A stretch of 64,000 nt of DNA from Chryseobacterium indologenes. GTDB taxonomy: Bacteria > Bacteroidota > Bacteroidia > Flavobacteriales > Weeksellaceae. Position numbers and translations under genes: made by a program. The DNA lies in contig CP065590.1 of the NCBI GenBank assembly GCA_016025055.1, positions 4,216,001-4,280,000 on the forward strand. Direction: 5' to 3'. Below the pieces are notes generated by a model, which was given only the letters and a program-made list of their open reading frames with translations, made no database searches and had not been told where the DNA came from. Positions 26,484-35,486 of this stretch are shown in pieces; the stretch's first letter is position 1, and each line of letters starts with the position of its first letter.

Positions 26484-27482
26484 TTATATAACCTGAAATC
26501 CCTGCCAGTAAGGATCTTCATCATCAATAATAATATGATTATAACCGGTGACTCTTGCCCAGCCTTCTACTGAAGGGATAATTGCCGGTTTTTCGCCAAC
26601 AGTAGCCGTTCCTTCAATTCTCCCGATAAACTGCGATCCGATATAGCTTTCATGGATAAACTCTTCGCCTTCTTTTAATTTTCCTTTAGCATACCATTGC
26701 GCCATTCTTGCAGAGGTACCTGTTCCGCATGGTGAACGGTCCAAAGCGTTCTCCCCCACTAATACAGCATTTCGCCCGCTTGCTTCAGGATCTGTAGCAT
26801 TGCCTGTCCATTGAATATGGCTTAATCCGGTAATGTGTTCATTTTCAGGATGAATAAATTCATACTTGTCATTGAGTAATTTTCTGATGATCTTTCCATA
26901 ATGAATAAGCTGGCTGGCTGTAAAATCGGAAATATCTCTGAAATTTTCCTGAGGGTCTATAATCGCATAGAAGTTCCCTCCATAAGCTACATCCGCTTTT
27001 ATTACCCCGAGATCCGGACAATCAACTTCCAGATTTTCAGCATACAGAAAGGATTTCACATTGGTCAGTTTTACAGACGTTACTTTTTTGCCTTCCTGTA
27101 CATAATCAATAAGAATAAGTCCTGCCGGTGTTTCGAGGCGCAGCTTGCCGGGAATTTTAGGAAAAATCAACCCTTCTTCTATAGCAATGGTTACTGTGCC
27201 TATCGTTCCGTGTCCGCACATGGGAAGACAGCCGCTGGTTTCAATATATAAAACTCCGATATCGTTTTCTTCGTCAATAGGCGGATACAAAATACTTCCG
27301 CTCATCATATCATGACCACGGGGTTCAAACATGAGTCCTTTCCGGATCCAGTCGTATTCTTTCATGAAGTGAAGCCTGCGCTCCATCATAGAATTTCCTT
27401 TCAAAATAGGTCCGCCACCTGCCACAAGACGTACAGGACAGCCACAGGTATGAGAGTCTACACAAAAAAATGTTCTGTTCAT
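26484..27482 (-). CDS. 4-hydroxyproline 2-epimerase (proline racemase family)
   Basis: 332 residues. Both catalytic cysteines of the racemase/epimerase type are present: Cys89 in MCGHGTIG and Cys252 in RSPCGTGTSARM. This excludes the Thr/Cys dehydratase branch of the family. The enzyme would convert trans-4-hydroxy-L-proline to cis-4-hydroxy-D-proline. Its start overlaps the stop of the aldehyde dehydrogenase gene by 4 bp (ATGA), indicating translational coupling. Confidence 0.9.
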   Translation of the reverse strand: MNRTFFCVDSHTCGCPVRLVAGGGPILKGNSMMERRLHFMKEYDWIRKGLMFEPRGHDMMSGSILYPPIDEENDIGVLYIETSGCLPMCGHGTIGTVTIAIEEGLIFPKIPGKLRLETPAGLILIDYVQEGKKVTSVKLTNVKSFLYAENLEVDCPDLGVIKADVAYGGNFYAIIDPQENFRDISDFTASQLIHYGKIIRKLLNDKYEFIHPENEHITGLSHIQWTGNATDPEASGRNAVLVGENALDRSPCGTGTSARMAQWYAKGKLKEGEEFIHESYIGSQFIGRIEGTATVGEKPAIIPSVEGWARVTGYNHIIIDDEDPYWQGFQVI

Positions 27483-28963
27483 ACAGTTTCTAATTTTAAT
27501 GATTCTGAATTAATTTCACCATCTACCATTCTGTTGATTTGTAGTGGATTTTCATTTTTTAATTCCTCCGGTAAGAATTCATTTGGCCAGTTCTGAAAAG
27601 AAATAGGACGAACAAAACGTTTGACAGCATCCGGTCCTACGGAAGTAAAACGTGCATCAGTTGTAGAGGGAAAAGGACCTCCATGCTGCATGCCATAAAC
27701 CACTTCTACGCCTGTGGGCATTCCGTTGAATAACAATCTTCCACATTTATCTTTCAAAATATCAATCAGCTCTGAGTTTTCATGGATATCGTCTGACGTT
27801 GCCGCTAAAGTAATAGTTAATTGTCCTTTTAACTTTTGAGCAATCTGTATAAGTTCTCCCTGGTTTTCGCAAGTAACAATAATACCAAAAGGACCAAATA
27901 CTTCTTCGCTCAATACAGGATTATTGATGAAGTTTTGAGCATTGGTTTTTATCACAGCAGCACTTCCTTTCCCTTCTTCCGTTTCGGTTGATGCAATTAC
28001 TTCAACATCTGCCTGTGTTATGGCAATAGACTTATCCTTTTTAAAACTCTCATATATTCCTTTGTGAAGCATTGGAGCAGGGGAAATTTCCTGAATTTCA
28101 TTTTTTACTGCAGAGATAAACGTGTCCAGTGATTCGCCTTTACGTGCAATAAATACTCCCGGATTGGTACAGAACTGCCCTACCCCTAATGTTAATGAAG
28201 TAACATACTCCTTTGCCAAGGCTTTTGCTTTATTTTCAAGTAATTGCTGTAGTGCAAACACAGGATTGATGCTTCCCATTTCTGCAAATATAGGAATAGG
28301 ATTTTCCCGATGACTGGCTGTATCAAACAAAGCTTTTCCGCCATTAAAAGAACCTGTAAATGCTACGGCGTGGATATCTTTATGTTGGGTTAAAAAAGCA
28401 CCGATCTCATGCGATGTTCCGGTAATATGACTGAAAATTCCTTGCGGCCATCCGAATTCTTTTACTGTATCTGTGATCACATCAGCCATCATTTGAGAGG
28501 TCTGAGGATGGGCAGGATGTGCCTTTACAATAACAGGGCAGCCTGCTCCTATCGCACTTGCCGTATCACCTCCTGCTGTGGAAAAAGCAAACGGAAAATT
28601 ACTGGCACCGAAAACAACCACAGGCCCTAATCCTATGTTGTACTTTCTGATATCACTTTTCTGTTTTTCAGGCTGGGCAAGATCAATTCTTGACTCTGTA
28701 TATATTCCTGAGGCTACCGCTTTTGCGTAACTTCTCCATTGGCCGGCAGTTCTGGCTTTTTCACCCGTGAGTCTTGCCAGAGGCAAAGAAGTTTCAGTGT
28801 GGGCTGTTGTCAAAAGCTCTTCACCTAAAGCTTCAATCCGATCCGCCACCGCATTCATAAATGCAGCCCTTTCTTTTACCGTTGTTTTCTTCAGGAATTG
28901 ATATGCTTCGGAAGCCATCTGAATTCTTAACTCAATATTTTGTTTTGATGTTTCTTCAATCAT
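27479..28963 (-). CDS. Aldehyde dehydrogenase, probably 2-oxoglutarate semialdehyde dehydrogenase
   Basis: 494 residues of the ALDH superfamily. The general base is Glu228 in FAEMGSINP and the catalytic Cys is Cys265 in GVGQFCTNPG. The cofactor-binding segment VVFGASNFPFAFSTAGGDT is near 116-134. The closest well-known relatives are the 2-oxoglutarate semialdehyde (2,5-dioxovalerate) dehydrogenases, which end hydroxyproline and pentose oxidation pathways with 2-oxoglutarate. Its place between the deaminase and epimerase genes fits that last step. Confidence 0.88.
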   Translation of the reverse strand: MIEETSKQNIELRIQMASEAYQFLKKTTVKERAAFMNAVADRIEALGEELLTTAHTETSLPLARLTGEKARTAGQWRSYAKAVASGIYTESRIDLAQPEKQKSDIRKYNIGLGPVVVFGASNFPFAFSTAGGDTASAIGAGCPVIVKAHPAHPQTSQMMADVITDTVKEFGWPQGIFSHITGTSHEIGAFLTQHKDIHAVAFTGSFNGGKALFDTASHRENPIPIFAEMGSINPVFALQQLLENKAKALAKEYVTSLTLGVGQFCTNPGVFIARKGESLDTFISAVKNEIQEISPAPMLHKGIYESFKKDKSIAITQADVEVIASTETEEGKGSAAVIKTNAQNFINNPVLSEEVFGPFGIIVTCENQGELIQIAQKLKGQLTITLAATSDDIHENSELIDILKDKCGRLLFNGMPTGVEVVYGMQHGGPFPSTTDARFTSVGPDAVKRFVRPISFQNWPNEFLPEELKNENPLQINRMVDGEINSESLKLETV

Positions 28964-28977
28964 AGCTTTCTTTGGTA

Positions 28978-29883
28978 TTAATCTAATATCGGACGATTGT
29001 TTCTGCCTTCTTCAATAATCTTATTGATTCTTTCAGCTTCTTCACCTTGAAGCTCCAGACGTGGTGCTCTTACATATGGATTGCTGATTCCTTCTGCAGT
29101 GGCGGCCAGTTTGATGTATTGAATAAGCTTAGGATGAATATCGAGTTCCAATAATGGCATAAACCATCTGTAGATCTCTACCGCTTTATCGTATTCACCT
29201 GATTTAACATAGCGGTACATTGCCATTGTTTCGTTGGGAAAAGCATCTACAAGACCTGCAACAAGTCCATCTGCACCGAGCATGAGGGTTTCAAGGCAAA
29301 TAGTATCTACACCGCCAAGAATTTTGATTCTTTTTCCAAAGCGGTTGATCATTCTGGTTACATTGGCAAGGTCTCTTGTAGATTCTTTAACAGCCTGAAT
29401 GGTTGGATACTCAATAAGTTCTTCAAACATTTCAAGGGTTACATAAATTCCGTAATCAACAGGATTATTATAGATAAGGATAGGAAGATCTGTAGCCGAA
29501 GCTACTGCTTTAAAATATTCTACTACTTCATGACGATCCGCTTTATAACGCATGGGGGGAAGAAGCATAAGTCCGTCAGCCCCTGATTCTTTTGCTTTTT
29601 TAGCGAAATGTATAGCATTTTTGGTTGTATTTTCAGCAAGGTTTAGGATGACAGGAATTTTTCCTTCTGTAATTTTTTTTGCATACTTCAGCAATTCAAA
29701 TTTTTCTGCAGTTTCCAAAGCACTGGCCTCTCCTAATGTTCCGGCAAGGATAATTCCCTGAACTCCGGCTTTAATCTGGGCTTCTGTATTGACTGCAAAC
29801 ATTTCAAAATCAATCTCTCCTTCATTTGTAAAAGGAGTTAATACAGCAGGATAAATACCTTCCCAGTTTAGTTTTGTACTCAT
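28978..29883 (-). CDS. DapA-family lyase, probably 1-pyrroline-4-hydroxy-2-carboxylate deaminase
   Basis: 301 residues with the DHDPS/NAL TIM-barrel features: YPAVLTPF at 11-18, GTLGEASALE at 48-57, the catalytic Tyr138 in LIYNNP, and the Schiff-base Lys166 in AVKEST. In the hydroxyproline pathway the DapA relative deaminates 1-pyrroline-4-hydroxy-2-carboxylate to 2-oxoglutarate semialdehyde, the substrate of the adjacent dehydrogenase. Lysine biosynthesis is unlikely because no lysine genes are near. It is the first enzyme gene after the AraC regulator. Confidence 0.85.
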   Translation of the reverse strand: MSTKLNWEGIYPAVLTPFTNEGEIDFEMFAVNTEAQIKAGVQGIILAGTLGEASALETAEKFELLKYAKKITEGKIPVILNLAENTTKNAIHFAKKAKESGADGLMLLPPMRYKADRHEVVEYFKAVASATDLPILIYNNPVDYGIYVTLEMFEELIEYPTIQAVKESTRDLANVTRMINRFGKRIKILGGVDTICLETLMLGADGLVAGLVDAFPNETMAMYRYVKSGEYDKAVEIYRWFMPLLELDIHPKLIQYIKLAATAEGISNPYVRAPRLELQGEEAERINKIIEEGRNNRPILD

Positions 29884-29971
29884 ATCAAATAATATTTATT
29901 CAAAACTAAGTGAATTTCACAACGGTAAATGTTAATATTTTAATATATTCTAACCGTATTTTAACATGTGA

Positions 29972-30856
29972 TTATTCGTGGTCTGTAGTAGCCTCTTTAT
30001 AATGCTTCAGATATTCTTTTGGAGAATACTTCATGATGGATTTAAATACCCGGTTGAAGTTGGTAAGACTGGTGAATCCGCTGTTAAAGGCAACAGAAGA
30101 AATACTGTATCTGCTGCTGGATGTCAATAGTCTGCATGCCCTCTGTACTCTTAATTCATTAAGATATTGAATATAAGTAATTCTGGTATGTTTTTTAAAA
30201 GATCGGCAAAATGCCTGAGGAGTCATACAGGCTTCTTTAGCAATGGTATCAAGAGTAAGTTTGTGCTGGGTGAAATTCTTCTTAATATAGAATTGGGCAT
30301 CTATAATTCTCTGGTCATTGTCAGAAATATGATTAGGAAGGTTTTTTTCTGAAGACAACGGAACATGCAGATGTCTATTCAGCATCAGATGGTTTAAAAT
30401 TTTTATAAAATCTAGGATCTGTTCTACTCCTTGTGTCTTTTGCAAGGCAGCCATGCTATCTCCTACACTTGATTTCAGTTTTGAAGCAATTTGAAATCCT
30501 ACTTTTGATTGTTCAATGAAGTTTTTCAGTTCTTCAAATTCCGGTAAATCAAAAAAAGCGGCTATTTTTTTATCTGGATCGAAGAAAATAGAAATAGCAT
30601 GAACGTTCTGTTTTTCGTTTTTATTAAAAGATCCTTTAAAAACATGTGATTGGTTGGCTCCCAGGTAGAAAATATCACCTGGTTCAAAGGTAAAAAGGTT
30701 CTGTTCTATGGCCAAAGTACCATGCCCTTTAAGAATCCACATGATCTGAGTTTCTGTATGTCTATGAAAATAAGGATAGAAATTGGGCATAATATCTTCC
30801 TGTATGCGGATGCTTTTGTTGGTGTCGGCAGGAACTGAAAACTGAAGACTCTTCAT
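29972..30856 (-). CDS. AraC-family regulator of the hydroxyproline operon
   Basis: 294 residues. The N-terminal cupin-like sensor (residues 20-100; FYPYFHRHTETQIMWILKG with a possible metal or ligand His cluster) is joined to a C-terminal pair of helix-turn-helix motifs (LDTIAKEACMTPQAFCRSFK; SISSVAFNSGFTSLTNFNRVFK) ending in the family signature YSPKEYL. It is encoded 88 bp upstream of the DapA-like gene on the same strand and divergent from the X-Pro aminopeptidase gene, across a 185-bp region. It probably responds to hydroxyproline or an intermediate. Confidence 0.88.
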   Translation of the reverse strand: MKSLQFSVPADTNKSIRIQEDIMPNFYPYFHRHTETQIMWILKGHGTLAIEQNLFTFEPGDIFYLGANQSHVFKGSFNKNEKQNVHAISIFFDPDKKIAAFFDLPEFEELKNFIEQSKVGFQIASKLKSSVGDSMAALQKTQGVEQILDFIKILNHLMLNRHLHVPLSSEKNLPNHISDNDQRIIDAQFYIKKNFTQHKLTLDTIAKEACMTPQAFCRSFKKHTRITYIQYLNELRVQRACRLLTSSSRYSISSVAFNSGFTSLTNFNRVFKSIMKYSPKEYLKHYKEATTDHE

Positions 30857-31041
30857 ACGATCAATATTTTAAAGGAATGATGATTAAGAATGTTAAAATA
30901 TTGCCGAATTTAAGCAAAATATGAACATTAACTGTCATATTAAAATCCAAACTTTACATCTTCATTATTTTAATGAATGAAGTGCTTCAAATAGTACAAA
31001 ATTGTAACTTTAAACTTTTAAAATAAAACTTTCATAAATAT

Positions 31042-32445
31042 ATGTTTTCAGCACAAACTTATCAAGACAGAAGAGGTGTATTGCAGAGCAATGTAGCCGG
31101 TGGAATTCTGTTATTTTTAGGAAATATAGAGAATCCTGTAAATTTTGAGCATAATCCTTATTATTTCCGTCAGGACAGTACCTATCTATACTATTTTGGA
31201 ATTCAGGAACCAAAAATTGCAGCCATAATTGATATTGATGAAAATAAAACCCTTGTTTTCGGAGATGAACTAAGCATTGATGATATCGTCTGGATGGGCA
31301 GGCAGGAAACCTTAAAAGAGAAAAGCCTGAAGTCAGGAGTACACGAAACATTACCTTATAAAGAGTTGTCTCAATATGTACTTAAAGCGAAAGCTGCCGG
31401 TAGAAAAGTACATTATCTTCCTCCTTATCAGTCTTCCAATAAAATTATATTGGCTGATCTTCTCGGGATTAGAGTAGCAGAATTGCAACCTTCAGCAGAA
31501 ATGATCAAAGCGATTGTAAAACAGCGTTCTATCAAAGAGGCGCAGGAAATCGTACAAATTGAAGAAGCTGTGAATGTTTCCAACGAAATGCATCTGCTGG
31601 CTATGCGTATGGCCAGACCGGGCATAAAGGAATATGAAATTGCCAATGCCATTCAATATTTTGCGGCCAACAAAGAATGCCAGATGTCTTACCCACCGAT
31701 CGTGACTATCAATGGAGGAATTCTTCATAATCATTACCGATTCAATACCATGAAGGAAGGAGATCTTTTCCTGAATGATTCCGGTGCAGAAACAGCTATG
31801 GGATATGCAGGAGACTTAACGCGAACATTTCCTGTAAGCAATACTTTTACGACAAAACAAAAGGAAATTTATGAGATTGTTTTGAATGCTTTTAATAATG
31901 CTCAAAAATTGCTGAAACCGGGAACACGCTTTAAAAACATCCATTTGAAAGCCGCTCAGCACCTCGTGGAAGGCCTTGTAGATCTGGGACTAATGAAAGG
32001 AAACCCTGAAGAAGCTGTAAAAAACCATGCACATACCCTGTTTTTCCAATGCGGATTGGGACATATGATGGGACTTGACGTGCATGATATGGAAGATCTG
32101 GGCGAGCAATATGTAGGCTACACCGAAGCAGAACCTAAGGATACCAAAACATTCGGGCTTAAATCTCTCCGTTTAGGAAAAGCCTTGGAAACCGGATTTG
32201 TATTAACGGTTGAACCGGGTATTTACATGATTCCTGAACTGATTGATATGTGGCAGGCAGAAAATAAAAATGCGGAGTTTATTAATTATGATAAAGTGAA
32301 TGAATACCGAAACTTCGGAGGCGTACGTATTGAAGATAATTTCCTGATCACGGATGACAGCTATAAGCTTCTGGGGAACGGGTTGATTAAAACGGCAGAA
32401 GATATTGAAAATTATCGCAAAGAGCATTTAGCAGACATCAAATAA
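31042..32445 (+). CDS. pepP: Xaa-Pro aminopeptidase (M24B)
   Basis: 467 residues with an N-terminal aminopeptidase P domain (1 to about 165) and a C-terminal pita-bread metallopeptidase domain. Metal ligands are visible as the two Asp of NDSGAETAMGYAGDLTR, the His of GLGHMMGLDVHD, the Glu of TVEPGIYM and the Glu of VRIEDNF. It removes N-terminal residues preceding proline. There is no signal peptide, so it is cytoplasmic. The DPP-IV gene follows 5 bp after its stop, forming a two-gene operon. Confidence 0.92.
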   Translation: MFSAQTYQDRRGVLQSNVAGGILLFLGNIENPVNFEHNPYYFRQDSTYLYYFGIQEPKIAAIIDIDENKTLVFGDELSIDDIVWMGRQETLKEKSLKSGVHETLPYKELSQYVLKAKAAGRKVHYLPPYQSSNKIILADLLGIRVAELQPSAEMIKAIVKQRSIKEAQEIVQIEEAVNVSNEMHLLAMRMARPGIKEYEIANAIQYFAANKECQMSYPPIVTINGGILHNHYRFNTMKEGDLFLNDSGAETAMGYAGDLTRTFPVSNTFTTKQKEIYEIVLNAFNNAQKLLKPGTRFKNIHLKAAQHLVEGLVDLGLMKGNPEEAVKNHAHTLFFQCGLGHMMGLDVHDMEDLGEQYVGYTEAEPKDTKTFGLKSLRLGKALETGFVLTVEPGIYMIPELIDMWQAENKNAEFINYDKVNEYRNFGGVRIEDNFLITDDSYKLLGNGLIKTAEDIENYRKEHLADIK

Positions 32446-32450
32446 GCGCT

Positions 32451-34622
32451 ATGAAAAATATAAAAAAACTGGGAATTGTTGCATTGTATTTCCTCTGTTT
32501 ATCGCCATTGGCTGCACAAAAGATGCAATGGACTCCTGATGGGAACGCCTATTATTCGTTTACTAAAAAAGGGGTTCAAATTGTTGACGTTTTGCATCCG
32601 GGAACCGAGCAGACACTGCTGAACAGCAACGAACTGATTCCGTCCGGAAGTTCCGAGCCCTTACAGGTTCAAAGCTTTCAGATATCTCCTGCAAATAAAA
32701 ACTTATTGCTTTTCACCAATACCAAAAAGGTGTGGAGAGACAATACCCGCGGAGATTACTGGATCTTTGATAAGAATACCAAAAAGCTTACACAGCTCGG
32801 AAAAGGATTACCTGCTTCATCATTAATGTTTGCCAAATTTTCTCCCGATGGTAAGAAAGTAGCTTATGTGTCAAAGCATAATATTTACTTGGAAGATCTT
32901 TCAGACAATCAGATTACTAAAATTACTACAGACGGTAATGACGGAATGATTAATGGTACTTTTGACTGGGTATATGAAGAAGAATTCGGTGCAAAGGACG
33001 GTTTCAGATGGTCTCCGGATGGAAGTAAAATTGCCTACTGGAAACTGGATGCCAGAGGTACTAAAAACTTCCTGATGATCAATAATACCGACAGTCTGTA
33101 TTCGTTTACCATTCCTGTAGAATATCCTAAAGCGGGAGAAGATCCTTCAGGTTGCAGCATCTGGTTTTATGATCTTGCCTCCAAATCTTCAAAGAAAGCT
33201 GATATATCAGGAGATGAAAAACAACATTATATTCCAAGAATGGAATGGGTACAGGATTCAAAATCCGTTATCCTGCAACAATTGAACAGAAAACAGAACC
33301 AAAGTAAGATTATCGTAGCAGATGCAGGTTCTGGAACCGGGAAAGCCATTTATACCGAAACAGATCCCGCATGGATCGATATCAAATCTATGTGGAATAA
33401 CAACGATCCCAGCGGCTGGGACTGGATTAATAACGGCAAGGAGTTTTTATGGCTTTCAGAAAAAGACGGATGGAGGCATATTTATAAAATAGATATGAAT
33501 GGCAAAGAAACCCTTATTACAAAAGATGCCTTTGACGTTATCAAACCAGAATTTTTTGATGTTCCTAATCAATTGATTTATTTCCTGGCCTCTCCCGGTA
33601 ATGCTACTCAGAAGTATTTGTATAAAGTAAATATGAAGGGAGGAAAAGCAGAAAGACTGACCCCTCAGGCTTATTCAGGTTCTAATGAATATACGATCTC
33701 TCCCAATGGAAAGATAGCTTTGTTTACGAATACCAATACCGATAGATATTCTGCAGGAGCGGTAGTGTCTCTCCCGAACCATAAAGAACTTGTGGCTGCC
33801 ACAAAATCAGAGAAAGCAGATCCTGCAAAAGCTAAAAAAGAGTTTTTCCAGATTACCACTGAAGATGGGGTTACGCTGGATGGCTGGGTCGTAAAGCCTA
33901 AAAATTTTGATCCTTCTAAAAAATATCCTGTTCTTTTCATGGTGTATGGTGAACCTGCGTTACAAACCGTGACAGATAGCTTTTACGCCAATTGGGATTA
34001 TTTGTATACAGGTGACATGGCTCAGGACGGATACCTTTATGTTTGCCTTGAAAACCGCGGCACACCCGCTCCTAAAGGACGCGAGTGGAGAAAATCTATC
34101 TACCGGAAAATAGGCCAGCTAAATATTCGTGATCAGGCTATGGGGGCAAAAGCATTATTTGCAAAATGGCCATATGCAGATACTTCCAGAGTGGCCGTTT
34201 GGGGCTGGAGCGGCGGCGGTTCTTCCACGTTGAATCTTCTTGGTCAGTATCCGGATATTTACCAAACAGGAATAGCCATTGCTCCTGTAGCCAACCAGTT
34301 GTTTTATGATAATATCTATCAGGAAAGGTATATGGGACTTCCACAGGAAAACAGAGAGGATTTTTTAAAAGGTTCTCCCCTTACATATGCTAAAAACCTT
34401 AAGGGAAACCTGCTGTTGGTTCATGGTACAGGTGATGATAATGTACACTATCAGAATACAGAAGTATACATCAATGAGCTGGTGAAGTACAACAAACAGT
34501 TTCAGCTGATGTCGTATCCTAACAGGTCCCACTCTATCAGTGAAGGAGAAGGAACATTCCTGCACCTGGCGACCATGTTTACAAAATATTTAAAAGAACA
34601 CTGCCCTCCGGGAGCAAGATAA
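32451..34622 (+). CDS. Dipeptidyl peptidase IV (S9B prolyl oligopeptidase family), exported
   Basis: 723 residues. The signal peptide ends ...SPLAAQ near residue 23. The N-terminal beta-propeller (about 40-480) carries the EE motif in YEEEFGAKDGFRWSPDG, which binds the substrate amino group in DPP-IV enzymes. The catalytic domain has the nucleophile Ser587 in WGWSGGG, Asp662/Asp663 in HGTGDDNVH and His694 in NRSH. It releases X-Pro (or X-Ala) dipeptides in the periplasm or at the surface. With the adjoining X-Pro aminopeptidase and the hydroxyproline operon it fits a pathway for proline-rich peptides. Confidence 0.93.
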   Translation: MKNIKKLGIVALYFLCLSPLAAQKMQWTPDGNAYYSFTKKGVQIVDVLHPGTEQTLLNSNELIPSGSSEPLQVQSFQISPANKNLLLFTNTKKVWRDNTRGDYWIFDKNTKKLTQLGKGLPASSLMFAKFSPDGKKVAYVSKHNIYLEDLSDNQITKITTDGNDGMINGTFDWVYEEEFGAKDGFRWSPDGSKIAYWKLDARGTKNFLMINNTDSLYSFTIPVEYPKAGEDPSGCSIWFYDLASKSSKKADISGDEKQHYIPRMEWVQDSKSVILQQLNRKQNQSKIIVADAGSGTGKAIYTETDPAWIDIKSMWNNNDPSGWDWINNGKEFLWLSEKDGWRHIYKIDMNGKETLITKDAFDVIKPEFFDVPNQLIYFLASPGNATQKYLYKVNMKGGKAERLTPQAYSGSNEYTISPNGKIALFTNTNTDRYSAGAVVSLPNHKELVAATKSEKADPAKAKKEFFQITTEDGVTLDGWVVKPKNFDPSKKYPVLFMVYGEPALQTVTDSFYANWDYLYTGDMAQDGYLYVCLENRGTPAPKGREWRKSIYRKIGQLNIRDQAMGAKALFAKWPYADTSRVAVWGWSGGGSSTLNLLGQYPDIYQTGIAIAPVANQLFYDNIYQERYMGLPQENREDFLKGSPLTYAKNLKGNLLLVHGTGDDNVHYQNTEVYINELVKYNKQFQLMSYPNRSHSISEGEGTFLHLATMFTKYLKEHCPPGAR

Positions 34623-34631
34623 TAAAAACGA

Positions 34632-34660
34632 AAAAGTCTTACATAGAGTAAGGCTTTTTT
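34632..34660 (+). terminator. Intrinsic terminator after DPP-IV
   Basis: Stem AAAAGTCTTAC/GTAAGGCTTTT with one wobble and a T run, 10 bp after the stop codon. Confidence 0.75.
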
Positions 34661-34716
34661 ATTATTTGAGTTTGTTTACGCTAGGAAGAAAACGGCAAAC
34701 TTTGTATCTTTACTCC

Positions 34717-34935
34717 ATGGAAAATCAGGAAGAAATTGAGAAGCAGATACTGGATATTGTACGGGCACAATATGAAAAGGATGGTGGCAATAACGGCGTT
34801 ACTTTTGGTGCTTTTGACCATATTCTCAATATGTCTATTGAAGACCGAAACGCATTTCTTGAAAGAATGGCAAAAGAAAAAAAAATATTTATTTTTAACA
34901 GCCTGAATATGAGACGCATTATTCTGCCGAAATAA
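34717..34935 (+). CDS. Small hypothetical protein
   Basis: 72 residues from the ATG at 34717. A longer reading begins 51 bp upstream but would cover the promoter-like AT-rich segment. The protein is charged and soluble (MENQEEIEKQILDIVRAQY...), with a basic, helical C-terminus (FNSLNMRRIILPK), and could be a small nucleic-acid or protein-binding factor. I do not recognise the family. It is framed by terminators on both sides (34632-34660 and 34936-34965), which supports a separate transcription unit. Confidence 0.65.
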   Translation: MENQEEIEKQILDIVRAQYEKDGGNNGVTFGAFDHILNMSIEDRNAFLERMAKEKKIFIFNSLNMRRIILPK

Positions 34936-34965
34936 AACCTCTGTTGAACAGGGGTTATTTTTTTT
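34936..34965. terminator. Terminator after the 72-residue gene
   Basis: Stem AACCTCTGT/ACAGGGGTT with one wobble, flanked by AAAA and an 8-T run, directly after the stop codon. It could work in both directions. Confidence 0.75.
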
Positions 34966-35032
34966 AGAACACCTCATCAATAGGATCTGTATAAAAGGAA
35001 TTCTGCAACCCCAAAACAGAGTATAAAAAAGA

Positions 35033-35144
35033 TTGAATAAAAAAACCTCCCGTAGGAGGTTTAGAATGAAATTTATAAACTATATGACGTGGTGTTAAAA
35101 AAAACTTGTAAATAAAAACTTGTTTTAAAGCCATCAATGGATAT
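35033..35144 (-). ncRNA. Putative small RNA, unit C of a tandem array
   Basis: No credible ORF. On the minus strand a promoter-like block (35145-35198) is followed by about 110 nt with a CCAT/ATGG hairpin and then a strong terminator (35042-35061: AAACCTCC/GGAGGTTT, 4-nt loop, then a T7 run). Unit A has the same arrangement. An ORF can be drawn through the terminator, but it encodes an AT-driven aromatic-rich peptide and is not believed. Confidence 0.35.
35042..35061 (-). terminator. Terminator of unit C
   Basis: Perfect 8-bp stem with a 4-base loop; the minus strand continues with seven T. Confidence 0.8.
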
Positions 35145-35198
35145 GCCAAATAGATCACTGCTTAAGGAAATCTTAACTTTTGTGGTAGCTTTTTTCTA
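35145..35198 (-). promoter_or_regulatory. 54-bp duplicated block, copy next to unit C
   Basis: Shares GCCAAATnnATCACTG and TTTTGTGGTA with 35433-35486 in an ungapped alignment. Read on the minus strand it ends CAGTGATCTATTTGGC, in which TCTATTTG approximates the Bacteroidota -7 element TAnnTTTG, pointing toward the unit C transcript. The promoter role is inference. Confidence 0.4.
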
Positions 35199-35199
35199 A

Positions 35200-35287
35200 A
35201 AAAATAAAACCTCCCGCATCAACGGAAGGTCAAGTGTAATTTGTCAGAAATATGAATTTTCAAGGGTTCAAAAATAGAAAGTAATTC
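35200..35287 (-). ncRNA. Putative small RNA, unit B of a tandem array
   Basis: The weakest of the three units. A terminator at 35209-35230 (CGGGAGGT stem followed on the minus strand by TTTATTTTTTT) has no gene to serve. About 75 bp upstream, 35287-35310 reads on the minus strand as a degenerate version of the CAGTGAT..TTGGC block (GCAGTCATACTTGTC). Confidence 0.22.
35209..35230 (-). terminator. Terminator of unit B
   Basis: Stem ACCTTCCG/CGGGAGGT with one wobble and a 6-base loop; a T-rich tail follows on the minus strand. Confidence 0.65.
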
Positions 35288-35334
35288 TGTAGACAAGTAT
35301 GACTGCAATCATATCTAAATTCCAAAAATAAAAT

Positions 35335-35432
35335 AAAAATCCCCGGATTTCTCCAGGGAATAAAGTGTCAAAACCTATATTTTTATATAGTGGTATAAAA
35401 TGATGTTCTGTTGTAAAAACAGCAAGACACGT
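35335..35432 (-). ncRNA. Putative small RNA, unit A of a tandem array
   Basis: About 95 nt on the minus strand between the second 54-bp block and a terminator (35340-35359). It contains two small hairpins, CTGTT/AACAG and CTATAT/ATATAG, before the terminator stem. There is no ORF. Its layout parallels unit C. Confidence 0.33.
35340..35359 (-). terminator. Terminator of unit A
   Basis: Stem TCCCTGG/CCGGGGA with one wobble, followed on the minus strand by a long T-rich tail. Confidence 0.65.
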
Positions 35433-35486
35433 GCCAAATTAATCACTGTTTAATGATATGCGTGTTTTTGTGGTATCTATTTTTAG
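35433..35486 (-). promoter_or_regulatory. 54-bp duplicated block, copy next to unit A
   Basis: Partner of 35145-35198. Read on the minus strand it ends CAGTGATTAATTTGGC, in which TTAATTTG differs from the -7 consensus TAnnTTTG at one base. Confidence 0.4.

Noticed and set aside
34964..35158. A 64-residue minus-strand ORF in the small-RNA-like region
   Set aside because: It reads straight through a perfect terminator hairpin and consists of aromatic residues expected from AT-rich DNA; no family features.
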